From positions 133,987-197,986 of the forward strand of contig NZ_JBHVAL010000007.1 of assembly GCF_042667405.1 (NCBI RefSeq): a DNA stretch of 64,000 nucleotides, given 5' to 3'. Source of the stretch: Arthrobacter sp042667405 (GTDB lineage: Bacteria; Actinomycetota; Actinomycetes; Actinomycetales; Micrococcaceae). Below the pieces are notes generated by a model that worked only from the letters and a program-made list of their open reading frames with translations, did not search any database and was not told where the DNA came from. Below, piece by piece: positions 51,717 to 59,516 of this stretch; positions within the stretch are counted from its first letter, which is position 1; every line of letters begins with the position of its first letter. Both the position numbers and the translations under genes were made by a program.

Positions 51717-51773
51717 GATCTTCTCTCACATTGACCGAGTAGTGGAAGCTTCCCCAGCAAGCCGTGATCAGTT

Positions 51774-51790
51774 TATCCATCAACTGGATA
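51774..51790. promoter_or_regulatory. Short dyad upstream of the FAD oxidase
   Basis: TATCCA-TCAAC-TGGATA is a 6-5-6 inverted repeat in an AT-rich stretch between the oxidase and the acetyltransferase. It could be an operator, for example for a MarR-type regulator, but no regulator gene is adjacent. Confidence 0.35.
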
Positions 51791-51840
51791 TAAGAGAAGA
51801 GTTTTTAAATCACCCATAATCGGGCGGCGGTTGTTAAGGG

Positions 51841-52350
51841 CTAAAGCTGCTTGATCATGCGGGTATTGCCCAAGGTGTTGGGCTTGACCCGGGCAAGGTC
51901 CAGGAACTCCGCCACACCCTCGTCATGCGAGCGCAGCAACTCCGAGTACACCTGCGGATCCACCGCGGACTGGTCCGCCATGACCTCAAATCCGTGGCGC
52001 TTGAAGAAGTCCACCTCGAAGGTCAGGCAGAAGACCCGGCTTACACCCAGGGCACGTGCTTCTTCCAGGAGATCCTCCACCAGGGTGTGCCCGACGCCGC
52101 GTCCGCGCCAGGAGTCTGCCGCCGCCAGCGTGCGGATTTCGGCCAGGTCTTCCCACATCACGTGCAGGGCGCCGCAGCCAATAACCTCGCCGGCGTCGGA
52201 TTCGGCGATCCGGAATTCCTGGAGGCTCTCGTAGTAGGCCACCGTCTCCTTCGCCATGAGAATCCGCTCCTCCGCCAGTGGAGCAACGAGCCTTTTAATG
52301 GCCGCCACGTCGCTGGTGCGGGCAGGGCGAAGAGTGAAGGAGGAAGTCAC
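51841..52350 (-). CDS. Amino-acid N-acetyltransferase, ArgA-like GNAT
   Basis: A 169-residue GNAT protein beginning FTLRPARTSDVAAIKRLVAPLAEERILMAKETVAYYESLQEFRIAE, with the acetyl-CoA loop RTLAAADSWRGRGVGHTLVEDLLEEA and the family-specific FCLTFEVDFFKRHGFE. This is the short stand-alone N-acetylglutamate synthase of actinobacteria (as in Mycobacterium), which starts arginine synthesis. No arginine genes are nearby. Confidence 0.88.
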   Translation of the reverse strand: MTSSFTLRPARTSDVAAIKRLVAPLAEERILMAKETVAYYESLQEFRIAESDAGEVIGCGALHVMWEDLAEIRTLAAADSWRGRGVGHTLVEDLLEEARALGVSRVFCLTFEVDFFKRHGFEVMADQSAVDPQVYSELLRSHDEGVAEFLDLARVKPNTLGNTRMIKQL

Positions 52351-52467
52351 TCCCCCATCCTAGCGAGATGGGCGGAAGGGGCAGCTTCGTGAAGGCGGGT
52401 GTGGGCGACATCCGCCGGATGTCGGGAAGCTGATCCGGGGAGGCTGATCGCCCAGCCTCCCCGGTGC

Positions 52468-54564
52468 TCACAGTCCCAACTCTTCGGGCAGCGCCACATC
52501 CTTGCCCAGAACCTGCTTGGCCAGGAAGTGCTCCACCACGCCGTACCAAACCTTGGCGTGTTGCGGTTGCAGGATCCAGTGGTTCTCATCCGGGAAGTAC
52601 AGGAAGCGGTGCGGGCTCTGGCCGTTGTCGTCCGCCGGCAGCTGGGAAGAGGACAGGAGCTCGTACCAAAGCCGCAAGCCCTCGCCGATCGGCACCCGGT
52701 AGTCCTTGTCACCGTGGATCACCAGCATGGGCGTCTTGATGTCGCCCACGTTCAGGTGAGGCGAATTCTCCATGGCCATCTCAGCGGTCATTTCCTTCAG
52801 CCAATACTGGGCCGCGTCCGTGGTGGGGCCGAACTGATCCAGCGCCCACAGGCTCGCATGCGTGACGATGGCCTTGAAACGGTCCGTTTGCCCGGCCACC
52901 CAGTTCGCCATGTAGCCACCGAACGAGCCACCCATCGCTGCGGTCCGCGTTTCGTCAATATCCGGTCGCCCCACCGCGGCATCGGTGATGGCCATAAGGT
53001 CCGTGAAAGGCTTCTTTCCCCATTCACCCCATCCACGCTGGATGAAGTCCTGCCCGTAGCCGGTGGACAGGGCAGGATCGGGCAGCAGGACGGCGTAGCC
53101 CTTGGCCACCAACAGCCACGGGTTCCAGCGCCAGGTCCAGGCATTCCACGAGCCCAGGGGCCCTCCGTGGATCCAGAGCAGGAGCGGCGCGGGATTGTCC
53201 GCCGAGGCACCCTCCGGGAGGGCGAGGTACGCAGGGACCCGCGCGCCGTCGTCGGCCGTTGCCTCCACACGCTCAAGCCGGCCCTTGTACACAGGGCGAT
53301 CCGCCGGGGCCTGCAAGCGGACCACTTCTCCCGTGGCGAGGTCGATCCGCACTGCTTCGGCGGGGAATTCATAAGAGCTGCGCAGCGCATAGGCCACGCT
53401 TCCGTCGGGAGAAACCACGACGTCGGTATACGCCGCGCCGTCTTTCGTCACCTGGGTAACGCCACCGTCGGCGACGTTGATCCGGAAAACCGGCGACGCG
53501 CCGTCGTCGTCCGCTTTCGCCAGGATGGCCGAACCGTCCGGGAGCCATGCGAGCGCAGTAGCCCATCGGTCCCACTGGTGGGCCAGGGGCTCCAGGTCGG
53601 CGGTCTCTCCGCCCGAGACGTTCAGCAGGTGCAGCTTCACCTGGGGCGCCTGGGTGGGCGTTGTGTCACTCTCACTCTCCACCACCAGCGTCCGGCTATC
53701 CGGGCTGACGGGACCCGGGAAGTAGCTCATGCCCTCGTGATCCAGCAGAACTTTGACGGCACCGGTAGCCACGTCGATGGCGGCCAGGACCTGGCGGCTG
53801 TCGGCTTTTGCCAGTGCCTTGGCCATGCTGGTGTAGATGGTTTTGCCGTCCGGGCTCACCACGGTCTTGGCTTCCCGAAGCGAACTTCCGACGCCGGATG
53901 TCAGGTTGCGCAACTTCAGCGGCGCGGTAGCGTCCACTGTTGAAGGCTTGCCGGGCTCCTTCTCTTCACCAGGCTCCACCGCGAAGATCCGCGGCTCTGC
54001 CGGGCCGAGGTCGGCATCCCAATAGCGGACGGGGTAGCCACTGTGCAGGATGGCGGAGACCTTGTTGTCCTTGCGGGCCTTCCTGCGCTCTTCATCGTTT
54101 TCCTCGTCGGTGGAGCCCGCCAGGACCTCTGCGTTGATGAAGGTCGCGTCGGCACTCTTCGCCGTCATGACGGAACTGATGCCACCGGCACGCGAGTGGA
54201 CCACACGCGCTTCACCCCCGTCGGCCGGGAGCAGCCACAGCGCGTTGACAGGGTCGGCATCGGGACTTTCCGGGTCAGGGCGTGCCGAGGTGAAGTAGAG
54301 GTCACCGTTGGCCCCGAAGGCGGCACCCGTTTCCCCCTTGGAACTGCGGGTAATCCGGCGTGCGTGGCTTTGACCGGCGGGATCGAGCTCCCAGAGGGCG
54401 GTAGTGAAGCTGGTTCCTTTGGAGTTCAACGTCGTCACGGTGGTGACCAGGCGATTGCCATCCGGGCTGAGCGCCAGGCCTCCTACCCGCGGGATGGCGA
54501 GGTAGTGGTCCAGGTCGTGAAAGGGGGTTTCGGGCTGCTCGCCCGAGGTATCAGCAGAGTCCAT
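52468..54564 (-). CDS. S9 family peptidase (prolyl oligopeptidase / acylaminoacyl-peptidase type)
   Basis: A 698-residue serine peptidase. Residues of about 20-430 form a WD40-like beta-propeller (LALSPDGNRLVTTVTTL, then DVVVSPDGSVAYALRSSYEF). The alpha/beta-hydrolase domain at the end has LLLWIHGGPLGSWNAW, the nucleophile elbow MGGSFGGYMANW, and DKDYRVPIGEGLRLW and FPDENHWI with the Asp and His. It cleaves short peptides in the cytoplasm. ATG 54564 is used; a GTG 15 bases upstream is also possible and neither has a strong ribosome site. Confidence 0.9.
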   Translation of the reverse strand: MDSADTSGEQPETPFHDLDHYLAIPRVGGLALSPDGNRLVTTVTTLNSKGTSFTTALWELDPAGQSHARRITRSSKGETGAAFGANGDLYFTSARPDPESPDADPVNALWLLPADGGEARVVHSRAGGISSVMTAKSADATFINAEVLAGSTDEENDEERRKARKDNKVSAILHSGYPVRYWDADLGPAEPRIFAVEPGEEKEPGKPSTVDATAPLKLRNLTSGVGSSLREAKTVVSPDGKTIYTSMAKALAKADSRQVLAAIDVATGAVKVLLDHEGMSYFPGPVSPDSRTLVVESESDTTPTQAPQVKLHLLNVSGGETADLEPLAHQWDRWATALAWLPDGSAILAKADDDGASPVFRINVADGGVTQVTKDGAAYTDVVVSPDGSVAYALRSSYEFPAEAVRIDLATGEVVRLQAPADRPVYKGRLERVEATADDGARVPAYLALPEGASADNPAPLLLWIHGGPLGSWNAWTWRWNPWLLVAKGYAVLLPDPALSTGYGQDFIQRGWGEWGKKPFTDLMAITDAAVGRPDIDETRTAAMGGSFGGYMANWVAGQTDRFKAIVTHASLWALDQFGPTTDAAQYWLKEMTAEMAMENSPHLNVGDIKTPMLVIHGDKDYRVPIGEGLRLWYELLSSSQLPADDNGQSPHRFLYFPDENHWILQPQHAKVWYGVVEHFLAKQVLGKDVALPEELGL

Positions 54565-54605
54565 ACCCTGATTCAACACGGAATGTGCCCGCCATCACAG
54601 TCCGG

Positions 54606-54620
54606 TTCACTTAGAGTGAA
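54606..54620. promoter_or_regulatory. Short dyad upstream of the S9 peptidase
   Basis: TTCACT-TAG-AGTGAA is a 6-3-6 inverted repeat in the 65-base gap between the glycosyltransferase stop and the peptidase start. It is too small and without a T-tract for a terminator, so an operator is the more likely reading. Confidence 0.35.
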
Positions 54621-54629
54621 ACACTACTT

Positions 54630-55856
54630 TCAGATATTGGTGCGGGCTTCAACCTGCCGCAGTGCGTCAACGACCGGGATGGTTCCGTCCTCTTCGGCGA
54701 CGGCCGCCGCGACTTCCTTCGCCCGTAGACCGTACGACGGCGCGTTGACCGCTTCCGCAATGGCCTCGCCGAGGCTCTCCGGAGTCAGCGTTTTATGCGG
54801 AAGCGGACGGGGACCAGCCCCGAGCGCGGCAATCCTGGAGGCCCACAGCGGTTGATCGGTGTACACCGGGACGGCTACCGCAGGGACACCGGCCCGGAAG
54901 CCGGCCGCCGTCGTTCCTGCACCCGCGTGATGCACAACCGCCGCCATCCGCGGAAACAGCCACTCATGGGGAACATCGCCGACGCCGATTGCGTCATCGC
55001 CCAGGACTCCCTCCACCCCTTGCACCACAGCCCTCGCGCCGGCCCGCCGCGTGGCCTCGAGAATGAAGTCGGGGTCAATATGGGCGCTGCTGCCAAAGCC
55101 CACGAAGACGGGCGGCGGTCCGCCCGCAAGGAAGTCCACCAAGTCCTCCGGCGGCTGCCAGTCCTGCCTGCCTGCGGGCCACCAGTATCCGGCCATGACC
55201 AGGCCGTCGTGCCAATCTGAAGGACGCGCAAGCACGGTGGGGCTGATGCCGTGGAGCGTAGTTGCCCGGGCTTTCCTTGTACGACGCTCCGCAGCCACTC
55301 GGCTTTCCTTTTTCAGGCCCAGGGTCTTGCGAAGCCGTCTGCTGGGCCCGTCATAGGGGGCCGGGCCCGCGGCAGCCCGCTCACCGATGAGCTTGTTGCC
55401 CCATGGGCCAAGGCTTCGGGCAGAGTTCATGATCACCGGCGGGTAGGCAGAACTCGGTTCCGTGGGCTGCAGGTGGGCGCCGATGGCTGGGATCCCGAAG
55501 GCTTCAGCAACGTCGTACGCATAGGGTGCTACTGAGTTGGCCAGAATGACGTCGGCTCCGGCCTCGGCTGCGGCCAGGGTGCCGATCGCGGCATTCTCCA
55601 TGTACTGGCCAAGCTGCTTCCAGAATGCCATTACGCTGCCGGATGTCGGCTTCGTGCCAGGGGCAGGCCGCCTGATCAGCTGCGCCAAATCCCCTTGCAG
55701 CGGCCTGAATTCGCAGCCGGACCCAACAACGAGTGCGGCGTACGCAGGGTTGGCGGCAATGGCGACCTCATAGCCCAAAGACTGGAGGCTGCTGCCGAGA
55801 CCGGCCATGGGCGCAACGTCACCCCTGGTACCCGGAGCCACCATCAAAACGCGCAC
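54630..55856 (-). CDS. Glycosyltransferase, GT1 (UGT / MGT-like)
   Basis: A 408-residue GT-B enzyme starting MRVLMVAPGTRGDVAPMAGLGSSLQSLGYEVAIAANPAYAALVVGSGCEF. The C-terminal donor site includes PPVFVGFGSSAHIDPD, HEWLFPRMAAVVHHAGAGTTAAGFRAGVPAVAVPVYTDQPLWASRI, the sterol/macrolide glycosyltransferase signature with catalytic His and the HAGAGT loop. The acceptor is unknown. GTG 55856 is chosen because GGGGAGGG lies 4 bases upstream and the family N-terminus starts there; the longer frame to 55991 runs through a promoter region. Confidence 0.88.
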   Translation of the reverse strand: MRVLMVAPGTRGDVAPMAGLGSSLQSLGYEVAIAANPAYAALVVGSGCEFRPLQGDLAQLIRRPAPGTKPTSGSVMAFWKQLGQYMENAAIGTLAAAEAGADVILANSVAPYAYDVAEAFGIPAIGAHLQPTEPSSAYPPVIMNSARSLGPWGNKLIGERAAAGPAPYDGPSRRLRKTLGLKKESRVAAERRTRKARATTLHGISPTVLARPSDWHDGLVMAGYWWPAGRQDWQPPEDLVDFLAGGPPPVFVGFGSSAHIDPDFILEATRRAGARAVVQGVEGVLGDDAIGVGDVPHEWLFPRMAAVVHHAGAGTTAAGFRAGVPAVAVPVYTDQPLWASRIAALGAGPRPLPHKTLTPESLGEAIAEAVNAPSYGLRAKEVAAAVAEEDGTIPVVDALRQVEARTNI

Positions 55857-55872
55857 GCGCCCCTCCCCTACT

Positions 55873-55937
55873 GGAGTTTTTGTACAGATAACGCCCTTAT
55901 AAGGCCACCTTAACGTCATTAGGTGTACAAAAACTCC
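55873..55937. promoter_or_regulatory. Nested inverted repeats upstream of the glycosyltransferase
   Basis: GGAGTTTTTGTACA (55873-55886) and TGTACAAAAACTCC (55924-55937) are a perfect 14-bp inverted repeat 37 bases apart. In between lies the perfect 10-bp palindrome CCTTATAAGG (55895-55904). The block is AT-rich, lies 17-81 bases before the GTG start, and probably contains the promoter and paired operator sites. Confidence 0.55.
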
Positions 55938-55975
55938 ATCGGGGGAAGGAGGGAGGGCGGGTGGGGGGTGCAAAG

Positions 55976-56017
55976 CGAAAGCCCCGCCCACTCCTTTCGG
56001 AATGGACGGGGCTTTCG
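55976..56017 (-). terminator. Terminator of clpC
   Basis: CGAAAGCCCCG (55976-55986) and CGGGGCTTTCG (56007-56017) pair over 11 bp, with further partial pairing inside. It lies 19 bases after the clpC stop. The minus-strand side continues with a weak CTTTG tract. Confidence 0.8.
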
Positions 56018-56036
56018 TTGGGCCAGGCCGGATAAC

Positions 56037-58529
56037 TTACGCGGTGGGAGCAATCTCCGGGATCCGCGGCTTGGCGTTGCCTTCGAACGTGAACTTGGCG
56101 TCGTCACCCTCACCCTCGACGTCCACCACAACGATGTCGCCCGGGTGAATGTCGCCGAACAGGATCTTCTCGGACAGTTGGTCCTCGATCTCGCGCTGGA
56201 TGGTGCGGCGCAGAGGCCGGGCACCCATTGCGGGGTCGTAACCACGGGTAGCGAGCAGGACCTTGGCGGCCTTGGTGAGCTCGATGCCCATGTCCTTGTC
56301 CTTGAGGCGACGCTCCAGGCGGGTGACGAACAGGTCCACGATCTCGATGATCTCGTCCTGCGTCAGCTGCGGGAACACCACGACATCATCAACGCGGTTG
56401 AGGAACTCGGGGCGGAAGTGCTGCTTGAGCTCTTCCGTGACCCGTGCACGCATCCGGTTGTAGCCGGTCTGGGTGTCCGTGCCGGACTGGAAGCCGGTTG
56501 CGACGCTCTTGGAGATGTCGCGGGTCCCCAGGTTGGTGGTCATGATGATCACGGTGTTCTTGAAGTCCACCACGCGGCCCTGGGAGTCGGTCAGGCGGCC
56601 GTCTTCCAGAATCTGCAGCAGCGAGTTGAAGAGATCGGCGTGCGCCTTCTCAACTTCGTCGAACAGCACCACGGAGAACGGACGACGACGGACCTTCTCG
56701 GTCAGCTGGCCGCCTTCTTCGTAGCCGACGTAGCCCGGAGGTGCACCGAAGAGACGCGAAACCGTGTGCTTCTCGGAGTACTCGGACATGTCCAGCGTGA
56801 TGAGGGCGTCCTCTTCACCGAACAGGAACTCGGCAAGTGCCTTGGCGAGCTCGGTCTTTCCGACGCCGGTGGGGCCGGCGAAGATGAACGAACCACCGGG
56901 ACGCTTGGGGTCCTTGAGGCCTGCACGGGTACGGCGGATAGCCTGAGACAGGGCCTTGATGGCTTCGTCCTGGCCGACGACGCGCTTGTGCAGTTCGTCT
57001 TCCATCTTGAGGAGCCGCGAAGACTCTTCCTCGGTGAGCTTGAAGACCGGGATGCCGGTGGAGTTCGCGAGAACCTCGGCGATCAGGTCTTCGTCAACCT
57101 CGGAGATGTCGTCCATGCCGCCGGACTTCCACGTGCGCTCCTTCTCGGCGCGTTCGGCAATGAGCTTCTGCTCCTTGTCGCGCAGCGAGGCAGCACCCTC
57201 GAAATCCTGGGCGTCGATGGCGGATTCCTTCTCCATCTTGACGTCGGCAATGCGCTCGTCCATGGCCTTGAGCTCCGGCGGAGCGGTCATGCGGCGGATG
57301 CGCAGGCGTGCGCCGGCTTCATCGATGAGGTCGATCGCCTTGTCCGGCAGGAAGCGGTCCGAGATGTAGCGTTCGGCGAGCTGAGCGGCCGAGGCCAGTG
57401 CGCCGTCGGTAATCGTGACGCGGTGGTGTGCCTCGTAACGGTCCCGCAGGCCCTTGAGGATCTCGATCGCGTGCGCAACAGAGGGTTCCTTGACCTGGAT
57501 CGGCTGGAAGCGGCGCTCAAGGGCGGCATCCTTCTCGATGTGCTTGCGGTACTCGTCCAGAGTAGTGGCGCCAATGGTCTGGAGTTCACCACGGGCGAGC
57601 ATCGGCTTCAGGATCGACGCAGCATCGATGGCACCTTCTGCGGCACCTGCACCGACGAGGGTGTGGATCTCGTCAATGAACAGGATGATGTCGCCTCGGG
57701 TGCGGATTTCCTTGAGGACCTTCTTCAGGCGCTCTTCGAAGTCACCGCGGTAACGGGAGCCGGCAACCAGGGAACCAAGGTCCAGCGTGTAGAGCTGCTT
57801 GTCCTTGATGGTTTCCGGGACATCGCCGCGGACGATCGCCTGGGCGAGGCCTTCGACGACGGCGGTCTTGCCGACGCCGGGCTCACCGATCAGCACAGGG
57901 TTGTTCTTGGTACGGCGGGAGAGGACCTGCATGACGCGTTCCATCTCCTGCTCGCGGCCGATCACAGGATCGAGCTTGTTTTCGCGGGCAGCCTGGGTGA
58001 GGTTGCGACCGAACTGGTCCAGAACCACCGAGCCGGCAGGGGTACCTTCGGGCTGGCCCTGGCCGGAGCCGCTTCCGGCGGTCTCCTTGCCCTGGTAGCC
58101 GGAGAGCAGCTGGATAACCTGCTGGCGGACACGGTTCAGGTCCGCACCAAGCTTGACCAGCACCTGGGCGGCCACGCCTTCGCCTTCGCGAATGAGGCCG
58201 AGCAGGATGTGCTCAGTACCGATGTAGTTGTGGCCGAGCTGCAGTGCTTCGCGGAGCGAAAGCTCAAGCACCTTCTTGGCGCGCGGAGTGAAGGGGATGT
58301 GGCCGGACGGGGCTTGCTGGCCCTGGCCGATGATCTCCTGCACCTGCTCGCGGACGCCATCGAGCGAAATGCTCAGGGACTCGAGCGCCTTGGCTGCAAC
58401 GCCTTCACCCTCGTGGATCAGACCCAAGAGGATGTGCTCGGTACCGATGTAATTGTGGTTGAGCATCCTTGCCTCTTCTTGGGCAAGGACGACCACGCGA
58501 CGGGCACGGTCCGTAAATCTCTCAAACAT
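56037..58529 (-). CDS. clpC: ATP-dependent Clp protease ATP-binding subunit ClpC
   Basis: An 830-residue AAA+ unfoldase. Two Clp-N repeats are at about 5-145 (MLNHNYIGTEHILLGLIHEGEGVAAKAL and LGHNYIGTEHILLGLIREGEGVAAQVL). The first AAA domain has Walker A IGEPGVGKTAVVEG, a middle coiled region contains the UVR-like AIDAQDFEGAASLRDKEQ, and the second AAA domain has Walker A FAGPTGVGKTELAKA. It feeds substrates to ClpP. AGGAGTG lies 7 bases before the ATG. Length is normal. Confidence 0.97.
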   Translation of the reverse strand: MFERFTDRARRVVVLAQEEARMLNHNYIGTEHILLGLIHEGEGVAAKALESLSISLDGVREQVQEIIGQGQQAPSGHIPFTPRAKKVLELSLREALQLGHNYIGTEHILLGLIREGEGVAAQVLVKLGADLNRVRQQVIQLLSGYQGKETAGSGSGQGQPEGTPAGSVVLDQFGRNLTQAARENKLDPVIGREQEMERVMQVLSRRTKNNPVLIGEPGVGKTAVVEGLAQAIVRGDVPETIKDKQLYTLDLGSLVAGSRYRGDFEERLKKVLKEIRTRGDIILFIDEIHTLVGAGAAEGAIDAASILKPMLARGELQTIGATTLDEYRKHIEKDAALERRFQPIQVKEPSVAHAIEILKGLRDRYEAHHRVTITDGALASAAQLAERYISDRFLPDKAIDLIDEAGARLRIRRMTAPPELKAMDERIADVKMEKESAIDAQDFEGAASLRDKEQKLIAERAEKERTWKSGGMDDISEVDEDLIAEVLANSTGIPVFKLTEEESSRLLKMEDELHKRVVGQDEAIKALSQAIRRTRAGLKDPKRPGGSFIFAGPTGVGKTELAKALAEFLFGEEDALITLDMSEYSEKHTVSRLFGAPPGYVGYEEGGQLTEKVRRRPFSVVLFDEVEKAHADLFNSLLQILEDGRLTDSQGRVVDFKNTVIIMTTNLGTRDISKSVATGFQSGTDTQTGYNRMRARVTEELKQHFRPEFLNRVDDVVVFPQLTQDEIIEIVDLFVTRLERRLKDKDMGIELTKAAKVLLATRGYDPAMGARPLRRTIQREIEDQLSEKILFGDIHPGDIVVVDVEGEGDDAKFTFEGNAKPRIPEIAPTA

Positions 58530-58886
58530 TTCGCCACACTCCTAGCTACGACGTACTTTGATGCTACGTGCCCGGAGAAGACTTTTGGAGCGTGTTCGCC
58601 ACAGGGGAAACATGACGCTCTCGCGGAATAAATCCGTTTGCGGCCCTTGACCCGGGACGACGGCGGTGACATCCTGACGCGCGCCCCACCGGTGGTCGCC
58701 GGGATCCCGCCCGGGCCGTTTCGCAACGCGTGCTCCCCCGGGATTAGGGCGACCAAATGGAATCACCATCTCTTTCCATGGCGACGGATTTCACAGAAGA
58801 TTCCCAGGCAAGGCCGTAGCGCGCGAAAAAGGGCGCTTAAACAACGAATGCCCCGGCAGCAACTGCCGGGGCATTGAAGTGATGAA
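58530..58886. other. Intergenic region between clpC and lsr2
   Basis: A 357-base gap without a convincing gene. It holds the clpC ribosome site, presumably its promoter, and the lsr2 terminator. The stretch TTCCGCGAGAGCGTC (minus strand, near 58615-58629) looks somewhat like a ClgR site but its spacing is one base short. No other feature was found. Confidence 0.6.
58847..58875 (-). terminator. Terminator of lsr2
   Basis: AATGCCCCGGCAG and CTGCCGGGGCATT form a perfect 13-bp stem with a 3-base loop, 11 bases after the lsr2 stop. CGTTGTTT follows on the minus strand. Confidence 0.85.
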
Positions 58887-59210
58887 TCAGGAATTTGCCT
58901 TTTGGTAAGCTTCCTGAATTTCTGCCTGAATACGTCCGCGGCTGTTGACCGTGTAACCGTTGTCACGGGCCCACTGCCGGATCTGCGCAGAATCCTGGTT
59001 GCGGGCAGCTGTTGCGCGGCCCCGCGTTGCGCGGCCGGAGGTTTTCCGGGCCTTGGCGACAAACGGTTCCAGGGCTTTCCGAAGGGAAGCTGCGTTAGCC
59101 GTGGACAGGTCCATCTCGTAGCTCACGCCGTCGAGGCCAAAACGGACAGTTTCGTCCGCAGCCCCTTCATCCAGGTCATCGACGAGGATGATTTTTACTT
59201 TCTGTGCCAT
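58887..59210 (-). CDS. lsr2: Lsr2 nucleoid-associated DNA-bridging protein
   Basis: A 107-residue protein. Residues 1-60 form the dimerisation domain (MAQKVKIILVDDLDEGAADETVRFGLDGVSYEMDLS), then a basic linker (KTSGRATRGRATAARNQD). The C-terminal DNA-binding domain is IRQWARDNGYTVNSRGRIQAEIQEAYQKAN, with the RGR AT-hook-like motif. Lsr2 silences AT-rich, often foreign, DNA in actinobacteria; the AbiE module is a possible target in this window. Confidence 0.96.
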   Translation of the reverse strand: MAQKVKIILVDDLDEGAADETVRFGLDGVSYEMDLSTANAASLRKALEPFVAKARKTSGRATRGRATAARNQDSAQIRQWARDNGYTVNSRGRIQAEIQEAYQKANS

Positions 59211-59236
59211 GAGTTGCCTCTCATTTGGAGGGTTTG

Positions 59237-59274
59237 GATAATCAGAAATTCCCCGGGTTTCTTTCTTGATTATC
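59237..59274. promoter_or_regulatory. AT-rich inverted repeat upstream of lsr2
   Basis: GATAATCAGAAA (59237-59248) and TTTCTTGATTATC (59262-59274) are inverted copies with one extra base, 13 bases apart, 27-64 bases before the lsr2 start. This is the lsr2 leader or promoter region. It may bind Lsr2 itself or fold in the mRNA. Confidence 0.45.
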
Positions 59275-59340
59275 TGTCACAACAAGCACGCACGTCAAAG
59301 CACAATTGGATTCGTCTGCTTAGGGGAAGCCATTTTGGAG

Positions 59341-59514
59341 CTATTTAGCGGCCGGACCTTCGGGAGCCGGGCCCTGATTTTTCAAATTGGCCTCCTCCTG
59401 GGCCCGGGCTTCTGCCTGACGCTCGGATTTGTCCGCGTTGAAGATGGACTTCATGGCAAACCAGAAAATCAAACCGACCACCACCGACGGCGCCAGGACT
59501 GCGATGTACTCCAT
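59341..59514 (-). CDS. Small single-pass membrane protein downstream of lysS
   Basis: A 57-residue protein: an N-terminal membrane segment (MEYIAVLAPSVVVGLIFWFAMKSIF) followed by a charged tail ADKSERQAEARAQEEANLKNQ and PAPEGPAAK. The ATG comes 2 bases after the lysS stop, so it should be cotranscribed. The segment and charged tail look like genuine coding sequence. Function unknown; the arrangement after lysS appears common in Arthrobacter relatives. Confidence 0.72.
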   Translation of the reverse strand: MEYIAVLAPSVVVGLIFWFAMKSIFNADKSERQAEARAQEEANLKNQGPAPEGPAAK

Positions 59515-59516
59515 GA

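Noticed and set aside
55923..58631. A 902-codon open frame on the plus strand
   Set aside because: It is the antisense shadow of clpC in high-GC DNA. The clpC protein matches its family end to end, while this frame resembles nothing.
58610..58632. Possible ClgR operator before clpC (CGC-GAGA-GCG)
   Set aside because: ClgR sites keep five bases between CGC and GCG; here there are four, so I did not annotate it.
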